From positions 1 to 64,000 of the forward strand of contig NZ_PYPS01000002.1 in assembly GCF_003027925.1 (NCBI RefSeq): a stretch of DNA of 64,000 bases, in the 5' to 3' direction. A program made the position numbers and the translations under genes. This document shows, piece after piece, positions 58,008-64,000 of the stretch (positions within the stretch are counted from its first letter, which is position 1; each line of letters starts with the position of its first letter). A model generated the notes under the pieces. That model saw only the letters and a program-made list of their open reading frames with translations. It was not told where the DNA came from and ran no database searches. The stretch is from Micromonospora sp. RP3T (lineage in GTDB: Bacteria > Actinomycetota > Actinomycetes > Mycobacteriales > Micromonosporaceae).

Positions 58008-59828
58008 ATGCGGATACAGCCGCGTCAGGAGATCCTCGACATCTGGCGGGCCGCGGTGCGCAGTTGTTGGGACAGCGGTGAGTGGCACTGGGGCGGGCGC
58101 AGCGGTAGCAACTCCATCAGCGACGCCGAGCAACTACTGGTCCTGCTCCTGCCTGCGACCAAGGTTCCCGTGCTGTCGCTCGACGACCCGGACCGCACCG
58201 ACGACGAGGTGATCGAGGCCCTCAGCCGGATCGGCGGTGCGATCGAGATTCCCCGCCGGCTGGTCGGCGTCATGGTCGACTACTTCGGGCGGTACACCGC
58301 CGAGGACGGCACGCCCATCTTCAGCGGCGGCAGCTACCTCAACCCGAGTGAGGCCGGCCCGGAGCTTACCGAGGAGCAACGGTCCCTCGACATCGTCGAC
58401 TCGTTCGCCGTCTCCGTCACGCTCACGTTGGCGACCATCGGTTTCGTCAAGGTCTACCGCGGGGCCACCCGACGACGGGAACTGCTCGAGCAACTGGACG
58501 ACCTGGAGGCGATGGCCAGCATCCGGCTCACCGCCGCCATGGTGGGCCTGTTGCGCAGCTTCAGCACCGTCGTTTTCACATCCACCGACGACTACGGCCG
58601 CCGGCTGTGCGACATGGTCAACCAGGACGAGTTGCCGCGCCGCGAACTCGTGGCGGCGCTGCGCGAGCAGTTGTGGGACACCATGGCCAGCCTGCGCGGC
58701 GTGGTGGTCGGGCCGGTGCGGCCCACCGCGGACCTGGGCAACAGCGAGATGCTCTTCGAGTGCGGCTGGTCGTGGGGCACCATCGCTGGGGCCGAGGAGG
58801 TCCCGACCAGCGAGCCGATCGGCAGGCAACGTGAGGGCTCGGCGGAGAACGCCCCTCACCTCTACTTCACGGTCATCGCGATGGACGCCATCGAAGACCT
58901 CAACTCCGAGCGGACCCGCCTGCTCGGCCTGCTCAACGAGGAGCAACAACGGCTGTCGCGGGCGCTGCAACTGCGCTGGGAACTGACCCGGACCTACTGG
59001 GCGACGGTGGCGACCTTCGGCAACCGGCGGCGCTGGCCCATCGAGGACATCCCGTGGCGCACGACCGACGGCGACCGCGCCGACTACTACACCCTCCAGG
59101 CGACGTCGTTGGCGGTCAAGGGACTGCTCGCCGTCGGCCGCGGCGGCGACGAGGAGCTCGGGCGTATCGCTGCGGTGCTCGTGGAACTGGCGCAGCGGGC
59201 ACGCGTCACCCGACGCGCGTCGCCCGGCGAGTTGGCGTTGCTCGTGCATGCGCCGGGCAAGCGGGTCGTGCTCAACGACGGCACGTCCACGCCGATCATG
59301 ACGTGGAACGTGAACGAGTTCTCCACCGTCCTGCTCCGGCTCGCGATCACCGTCGCCGGCCTGCTGAGCAACGCTCGGCGGCGCAGTGAGCTGCTCGAGT
59401 TGGCTGACGAGGTGTGGGAGCACCTGCTGCTGCGCCGCGTCCCCGACGGTCGGCACCGAGGGCTGTGGGACCACGTCGGTGGCGCCTTCCCCGGGCTGGC
59501 GCCCACACCGGACGCTCCCTCCTGGTATCTGACCGAGCGGGTGGTGCATGCGCTCGTCAACGCCGGTCGACTGCTCTGGGAGCGGCCCTTCCCCCGGGCC
59601 GACGGCTTGGCCGCGTACGCGCAGGATCTGATCGACGAGGCGGAATACCTGTTCGGCCGCGAGCTGATGCGGGGCACGTTCGCCGGTGCGGCGATGCAAC
59701 GCAGCATGCGCCGCATCCGGGCCAGCCTGCGCCGGGCGCGACTGCTGGTGGACGAACGCCCGGGCACCGCCGCCGCCCTGGCGAACACGCTGCTGCTCCT
59801 GCTCGACGACGTCACCCCCGGGCAGTAG
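58008..59828 (+). CDS. Hypothetical protein resembling the SCO2524 family
   Basis: A 606-residue protein of mostly helical character, no signal peptide. It starts IQPRQEILDIWRAAVRS, and SISDAEQLLVLLLPAT (about 36-51) is the most recognisable stretch. I associate this pattern with the SCO2524 family, a conserved actinobacterial protein encoded beside SCO2521-2523. ATG 58008 is preferred over the in-frame GTG 57837 because homologues start near it and the upstream part belongs to an IS3 remnant. The expected neighbours are missing here. The function is unknown. Confidence 0.65.
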   Translation: MRIQPRQEILDIWRAAVRSCWDSGEWHWGGRSGSNSISDAEQLLVLLLPATKVPVLSLDDPDRTDDEVIEALSRIGGAIEIPRRLVGVMVDYFGRYTAEDGTPIFSGGSYLNPSEAGPELTEEQRSLDIVDSFAVSVTLTLATIGFVKVYRGATRRRELLEQLDDLEAMASIRLTAAMVGLLRSFSTVVFTSTDDYGRRLCDMVNQDELPRRELVAALREQLWDTMASLRGVVVGPVRPTADLGNSEMLFECGWSWGTIAGAEEVPTSEPIGRQREGSAENAPHLYFTVIAMDAIEDLNSERTRLLGLLNEEQQRLSRALQLRWELTRTYWATVATFGNRRRWPIEDIPWRTTDGDRADYYTLQATSLAVKGLLAVGRGGDEELGRIAAVLVELAQRARVTRRASPGELALLVHAPGKRVVLNDGTSTPIMTWNVNEFSTVLLRLAITVAGLLSNARRRSELLELADEVWEHLLLRRVPDGRHRGLWDHVGGAFPGLAPTPDAPSWYLTERVVHALVNAGRLLWERPFPRADGLAAYAQDLIDEAEYLFGRELMRGTFAGAAMQRSMRRIRASLRRARLLVDERPGTAAALANTLLLLLDDVTPGQ

Positions 59829-59959
59829 AAAGCCAGCGAGGGAGACTGATGCTGGTCGTGTTGGTGCCGGGAGTCAGAGGCGTCGGTCGGCCACCGGGAC
59901 CGTCTCAGCCGTGCTCGGCGTGCCCATCCCGTGGTCGCGGGCCGGGGCGACGGCCTCGG

Positions 59960-60231
59960 CGCGGCTGCCCACGTGCAGCTTGACCAGGAGCCGTCCGCGT
60001 ACCACCCGACCAACGAGATCAGCTATCTGGCGTACGCCCGGTTCTCCTGGGATCCCGGGCTGGCCTGGGCCGATTTCTGGCGCGACGAGGTGGCCCCCCG
60101 CTTCGGCGGGTCGGCGGAGGCCGAGGCGTTCCGGGACGGCGCGGCGCTGCTGGACGACCCGACGGCCACCGGCTCGGCGGTGGCTGTGGCTGGCCGAGCG
60201 GGCGGCCCGGTACGCCCACTCGGCCGGCTGA
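59960..60231 (+). pseudogene. C-terminal remnant of a probable glycoside hydrolase-like gene
   Basis: One frame gives NEISYLAYARFSWDPGL and EVAPRFGG, a pattern of C-terminal regions of carbohydrate-active enzymes. Near 60165 the match shifts frame and continues as WLAERAARYAHSAG to a stop at 60231. No start or N-terminal part is present. The preceding ATG 59849 with its ribosome site opens only a short unrelated frame. Confidence 0.5.
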
Positions 60232-60315
60232 CCGGGGCGGCGGCTCGCGCCCGGTCCGTCGCTCGGCCTGGGGCCCACCCCGCCGCAGGACCCGCGCCAT
60301 GCCGGCACGGTCGCC

Positions 60316-60996
60316 TCAGCCGCGCGGAAGCACGGTGATGGCCACGATGACGCTGTTGACGACCGTGGCCGTCACGGTACGGGTCACGGCCTGCGCCGCG
60401 GCGTCGGCTCCCCAGTCGCCTCGTTCCAGTTCCTTGGCCCGCGTGATCACCGACGACGTCCACGGGATCTCGCGGTGGAACCGCGGGAGAGTTCCGCTCG
60501 CCGAGAGCAGCGCCGCGAGCGCGGCGATCCGGGCCGGTGGCGGCGTGTCCGCCGAGAGGGCCTGCCGGACGTCGGCGAGCAGACGCGCCCGACGTCCGGT
60601 CGCACCCTCCCGGAGGGCCGTCGTGCGGAACAGGCCGAGGACCTTGTGCGGCCTCCGGTCGAGGTGGCCGCGCGCGATCAGCCTGTCCAGCACCGGCTCG
60701 CGCAGTGGGGGGCCGATCGCCGCGAGGGCGGTCTGCGCGCCCCTCGGCTTCGCGGAGAGGTAGTCCCACGCCGGACGCAGGAGGTCGTCCGACGGTGGGT
60801 GACCCGCCACGCTCCTGATCCGGCCCCGGGACTCCGTGGCCAGGTGGTCGCCGAGGGCGAGGTCCGCGAGGACGGCGCCGCCGAGCACGTAGAAGAGCGT
60901 GTTCTCGCCCGCGATGGTCCCGGACCCGGGCTGGAACAGCAGCAGCAGGAGATCCTCCACCAGGGTCGGTGGGTCGGGCCGGCGCTCGGTGGTCAT
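60316..60996 (-). CDS. GPP34 (GOLPH3/VPS74-like) protein
   Basis: A 226-residue helical protein: VEDLLLLLF near the N terminus, GAVLADLAL (about 39-47), then RPHKVLGLFRTTA. This is the bacterial GPP34 pattern, common in actinomycetes. Eukaryotic members bind phosphoinositides; the bacterial role is unknown. It overlaps the ABC permease gene (ATGA), so it probably serves or is regulated with that exporter. Confidence 0.85.
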   Translation of the reverse strand: MTTERRPDPPTLVEDLLLLLFQPGSGTIAGENTLFYVLGGAVLADLALGDHLATESRGRIRSVAGHPPSDDLLRPAWDYLSAKPRGAQTALAAIGPPLREPVLDRLIARGHLDRRPHKVLGLFRTTALREGATGRRARLLADVRQALSADTPPPARIAALAALLSASGTLPRFHREIPWTSSVITRAKELERGDWGADAAAQAVTRTVTATVVNSVIVAITVLPRG

Positions 60997-61712
60997 CGGC
61001 GGGGCTCCCAGCGGAAGAGTCGGGTGGCCAGGGCGACGGCGACGACGACCCAGCCCAGGGTGGGTGCGAGCAGGAGCAGGGAGTCGGTCACGGCCACGCC
61101 GCCGTTCCAGGCGTTCCTGGTCAGCTCGGTGGCGGCGCCGCCGGGCAGCAGCCGCTTGAGCCAGGCGAGGCTCTCGGTGCCGCTGATGCCCACCCAGGTG
61201 GCCACGGCGATCACGCCGAGGGTGACCGGCAGGGTGGTGACCTGGGCGTGCTCGGGAGAGTTGGTCAGCCCGGCGGTGGCCAGGGCCAGGCCGATCATCA
61301 TGGCCAGGGTCGCCAGGACCGCCAGCACCAGCAGGGCGGCGTTGGCCGGCCCGCCGGCGACGACGGCCAGCGCGGTCAGGATCGCGGCCACCTGCACCAC
61401 CGCGATCGTGGTGGGCGGCAGCAGCAGGCCGGCCAGGATGGTGGAGTCGGCGACAGCGGTGGAGCGCAGTCGCTTCAGGAAGAGGTTCTGGCGTCGGGAG
61501 GCCAACGTGGTGACGGCGGTGGCGTAGAGCCCGAACGCGGCCACGGTGAACAGCACGATCGCCGCGATGTAGCCGAGGCTGCCGATCTCGGCGAAGAGCT
61601 CGTGCTGGCGGACGAAGACGGCGCAGACCACGACCGGGATGACCAGGCTGGTGATCAGCACCAGCCGGTTCCGGAAGATCTGGATCAGCTCGCTGGACGC
61701 GATGGACAACAT
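60993..61712 (-). CDS. ABC-2 type exporter permease
   Basis: A 239-residue permease with six helices and the typical ABC-2 motif (RRQNLFLKRLRST in the first cytoplasmic loop). GGAG stands before ATG 61712. It pairs with the ATPase 26 bases upstream and is controlled, by position, by the divergent DesK-type system. Confidence 0.92.
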   Translation of the reverse strand: MLSIASSELIQIFRNRLVLITSLVIPVVVCAVFVRQHELFAEIGSLGYIAAIVLFTVAAFGLYATAVTTLASRRQNLFLKRLRSTAVADSTILAGLLLPPTTIAVVQVAAILTALAVVAGGPANAALLVLAVLATLAMMIGLALATAGLTNSPEHAQVTTLPVTLGVIAVATWVGISGTESLAWLKRLLPGGAATELTRNAWNGGVAVTDSLLLLAPTLGWVVVAVALATRLFRWEPRR

Positions 61713-61738
61713 GGGATGCTCCGGTTCGAAGAAGAGGT

Positions 61739-62620
61739 TCAGCGGGTGACGGCGCGGAAGACGTCGTCGAGCCGGGTCGATCCGGCGTGCAGGTCGCGCA
61801 GCTCCACCGCGTGGTCCTGGGCCCATCCGAGCAGGGCGTGCAGGTCCTTCTGCAGGGCGAAGGTCTCGATCACGACGTTCCCGTCGGCGTCGACGGCGGC
61901 CTGCGCCGGCAGCGTCGGCGCCGGTTCCGCGAGGGAGAAGCGGATCACGGCTGGCAGGCTGCGGGTCAGCTCGGAGACGGTGCCCTCGCGGTGCAGGACG
62001 CCCTGGTGCATCAGCCCGATCCGGTCGGCGCGCTGCTGCGCCTCCTCCAGGTAGTGCGTGGTCAGCACGATGGTGGTGCCGTTCTCGCGCAGCCGGTCGA
62101 CAGTCGCCCAGACGGCGTCGCGGGACTGGATGTCCAGGCCGGTGGTCGGCTCGTCCAGGATGATCAGCTCCGGGGTGCCGTAGACCGCGGTGGCGAAGTC
62201 CAACCGCCGCTTCTCGCCGCCGGACAGTTGAGCCACCTTCCGGCCGGCCCGGTCGGTGAGGTCGACCAGGTCGAGCACCCGGTCGACGTCGTCGTGGCGC
62301 CCGCTGAGCCGTCCGATCAGACCGACGGACTCGCGGACCGTGAGGTCGGGGGAGAAGCCGCTCTCCTGGAGCATCACCCCCGTGCGGGGACGTACCGTCC
62401 GCCGGTCGTCGGGACGATGCCCGAAGACGAGTACGGTGCCCGAGGTCTGCCTCCGGTGCCCCTCGACGACCTCCAGCGTCGAGGTCTTGCCGGCCCCGTT
62501 GGTGCCCAGCAGCGCGTAGAGCTCCCCGGGGCGTACCGCGAAGGAGAGGTCCTTGACGGCGTGGAAGTCACCGTAGGTGAGGTTCAGCCGGTCGACTTCG
62601 ATGACGGGTGTGGTGGACAT
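61739..62620 (-). CDS. ABC exporter ATPase (DrrA/CcmA-like)
   Basis: A 293-residue ATPase: Walker A GTNGAGKTS, signature LSGGEKRR, Walker B LIILDEPTTGLD, His switch in TTHYLEEA. The C-terminal extension fits exporters of drugs or lipids. It is the first gene of the three-gene unit and is divergent from the sensor kinase. Confidence 0.95.
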   Translation of the reverse strand: MSTTPVIEVDRLNLTYGDFHAVKDLSFAVRPGELYALLGTNGAGKTSTLEVVEGHRRQTSGTVLVFGHRPDDRRTVRPRTGVMLQESGFSPDLTVRESVGLIGRLSGRHDDVDRVLDLVDLTDRAGRKVAQLSGGEKRRLDFATAVYGTPELIILDEPTTGLDIQSRDAVWATVDRLRENGTTIVLTTHYLEEAQQRADRIGLMHQGVLHREGTVSELTRSLPAVIRFSLAEPAPTLPAQAAVDADGNVVIETFALQKDLHALLGWAQDHAVELRDLHAGSTRLDDVFRAVTR

Positions 62621-62666
62621 GCACCCATGACAGCGCGGGTGTGCCCGGCGTGGCAGTGGCGCGGTG

Positions 62667-62720
62667 TCATGACCGCGTGTGACGTGGTGTCACTGGTCGC
62701 GGCCGATGATCGTCGGATAC
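62667..62720. promoter_or_regulatory. Divergent promoter with operator candidates
   Basis: A perfect palindrome GTCATGAC (62667-62674) and an inverted repeat GTGAC-GTGGT-GTCAC (62680-62694) lie between the ABC and kinase genes. A -10 box GATACT (62715-62720) ends 7 bases before GTG 62728. Confidence 0.5.
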
Positions 62721-62727
62721 TGGGGTG

Positions 62728-63882
62728 GTGACCGCACCGACGCCCCGCTTCACCGCTTCGACGCAGAAGAGGCTGCGCCGGCTCAACCTCGCCGCCTCAC
62801 TGCCGCCGGTGGTGTTCGCCGCCGTGGTGCTGGTCTACACCGACGCGCGTACCTGGTGGCACGTCGCCGTCCTGGCGCCCGGGGCGGTGGCGGCCCTGGT
62901 GGCCTTCGAGCGGTGGACGGCCGGCGACCTCGACCGGTTCGCGCTGCCCTGCGCGGTCGTCGCGGCACCGGTATGGCCACTGGGCGTGCTGGTGAGCGGC
63001 AGTCCCAACGCGTACTGGGGGATCTGCGCCGTGGGTTCGCTCGCGCTGCGCCAGGTGCGGCGGCGCCGCGCCCTGGTGATGGCCGGGCTGTTCTCCTTCG
63101 TCGCCGTGGTCGGCGCGATGCGGCTGCTGGTGCAGCGGGACGACCCGGGCGACGTCCTGGTGCGCTACGTCCTCGTGCCGACCGTCCTCACCGTCGTCGT
63201 GACGGTCCTGACGGTGGTGGGGGAGCGGTTCTACGACCTCATCCGGGAGCTCGAACAGACCCGGGAACGCGAGGCGGAGCTGGCCGTGGTCCGGGAACGG
63301 GCCCGGTTCGCCGGCGACCTGCACGACATCCAGGGCCACACCCTGCACGTGGTCAAGCTCAAGATCGCCCTGGCGCAGCGGCTGCTGGACCGCGACACCG
63401 CACGGGTGGCCAACGAGCTGCGGGAGACGTACGCGCTGGTCAGCGACACCATCGCGCAGACCAAGGAACTCGCGTACGCCCAGCGGCGGCTCAACCTCAC
63501 CGCGGAGATCGAGAACGCGAAGAACCTGTTCGAGGCCGCCGGCATCCGGGTCCGGGTGACCCGGGAGGCCGAGGTCGACACCCGCGTCAGCGAACTGCTC
63601 GGCCAGGTGCTGCGGGAGACCACCACCAACATCCTGCGCCACGCGCAGGCCGCCCAGGTGCAGATCACGCTCGTCGAGACCGGTATCACGATCGTCAACG
63701 ACGGCGTCACCGCCACCGGGCTTCCCGAGCTGCGCGGCCTGGCGGCGTTGCGGCAACGGGTCGTGGACGACGGCGGCGAGTTGTCCGTGGAACAGCGCGA
63801 CGGGCGGTTCCGGACGGCTGCGGTCTTCGCACCCGCCCGCGCCGACGCGGCCCGCACGGTGGCGAGGGAGGACGGCCGATGA
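62728..63882 (+). CDS. DesK-type sensor histidine kinase
   Basis: A 384-residue kinase: an N-terminal region of about five membrane helices, HisKA_3 domain with the acceptor His in GDLHDIQGHTLH (about residue 205) and a HATPase domain with ETTTNILRHA. GTG 62728 fits a leaderless transcript because GATACT ends 7 bases upstream; GTG 62725 is the alternative. In DesK/LiaS-type pairs such kinases sense membrane or envelope stress and induce an adjacent ABC exporter, which fits the divergent exporter genes. Confidence 0.92.
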   Translation: MTAPTPRFTASTQKRLRRLNLAASLPPVVFAAVVLVYTDARTWWHVAVLAPGAVAALVAFERWTAGDLDRFALPCAVVAAPVWPLGVLVSGSPNAYWGICAVGSLALRQVRRRRALVMAGLFSFVAVVGAMRLLVQRDDPGDVLVRYVLVPTVLTVVVTVLTVVGERFYDLIRELEQTREREAELAVVRERARFAGDLHDIQGHTLHVVKLKIALAQRLLDRDTARVANELRETYALVSDTIAQTKELAYAQRRLNLTAEIENAKNLFEAAGIRVRVTREAEVDTRVSELLGQVLRETTTNILRHAQAAQVQITLVETGITIVNDGVTATGLPELRGLAALRQRVVDDGGELSVEQRDGRFRTAAVFAPARADAARTVAREDGR

Positions 63883-64000
63883 CGAGCATCGTGCTCGCCG
63901 ACGACGAGGTGCTGCTGCGTACCGCCCTGGCCACGCTGCTGCCGATGGAGGGCGACATCACCGTGCTCGCCGAGGCCACCGACGGCGGGACGGCGATCGC
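63879..64000 (+). CDS. Response regulator receiver domain (cut by the right edge)
   Basis: Only the first 40 codons are inside the window. They read SIVLADDEVLLRTALATLL, the start of a receiver domain with the acidic pair DDE at residues 8-10. ATG 63879 overlaps the kinase stop (ATGA). It is probably a NarL-type partner of the DesK-like kinase. Confidence 0.92.
   Translation, partial: MTSIVLADDEVLLRTALATLLPMEGDITVLAEATDGGTAI

Overview
The window is high-GC actinomycete DNA: most genes overlap their neighbours by 4 bases (ATGA or GTGA), GTG starts are frequent, and the regulators are SARP, NB-ARC, DesK and NarL types. A Micromonospora-like host is a reasonable guess but is not proven by anything here.

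Region 1 (1-19296) is the edge of a polyketide gene cluster that looks like a tetronate or spirotetronate pathway. A modular PKS runs off the left edge. It holds a KSQ loading module with a methylmalonyl-type AT, then the first extender KS. It is divergent from a KAS III-like enzyme, a lipoyl-less 2-oxoacid-dehydrogenase-type acyltransferase, an FAD monooxygenase and an exporter. Further right are a TetR/SnoaL pair, an O-methyltransferase, a type II thioesterase, a SARP regulator, an FkbH-like glyceryl transferase with its own ACP, a pathway copy of metK, a ferredoxin reductase and a P450. KAS III, acyltransferase, FkbH and ACP are four of the five signature genes of tetronate ring formation. 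Five matching 17-bp direct-repeat elements with 11-bp period lie upstream of the five main transcription units and look like the SARP operators.

Region 2 (about 19300-31817) begins with an IS5-type remnant and an NB-ARC regulator. It then holds a seven-gene minus-strand operon (28804 to 21416) in which every junction is a 4-base overlap: lysine/ornithine N-hydroxylase, stand-alone cupin, stand-alone MetRS-like protein, D-amino-acid-oxidase-like flavoprotein, ATP-grasp ligase, a small beta-barrel-like protein and a BBE-type oxidase. The first four match the N-N bond-forming (hydrazine) cassette known from s56-p1, triacsin and formycin-type pathways, here with cupin and MetRS as separate genes. 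A divergent MFS exporter and an Eis-like acetyltransferase follow. This is the most interesting part of the window.

Region 3 (31818-47850) is mixed: an alpha/beta hydrolase, CGNR, TetR, MerR and HxlR regulators with nearby oxidoreductases, an M23 peptidase, a two-gene module resembling phage genes, a two-component system, and a secreted multidomain PIG-L deacetylase.

Region 4 (47849-57544) is a nine-gene catabolic/uptake operon (asparaginase, alcohol dehydrogenase, MmgE/PrpD protein, PuuE-like deacetylase, NMT1-type ABC importer, HpcH aldolase, SDR) ending next to a LacI regulator.

Region 5 (57545-64000) has a protein resembling the SCO2524 family, remnants of an IS3 transposase and of a probable glycoside hydrolase, a GPP34 protein coupled to an ABC exporter, and a divergent DesK-type kinase with the start of its response regulator at the right edge. 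No tRNA, rRNA or CRISPR array was seen.
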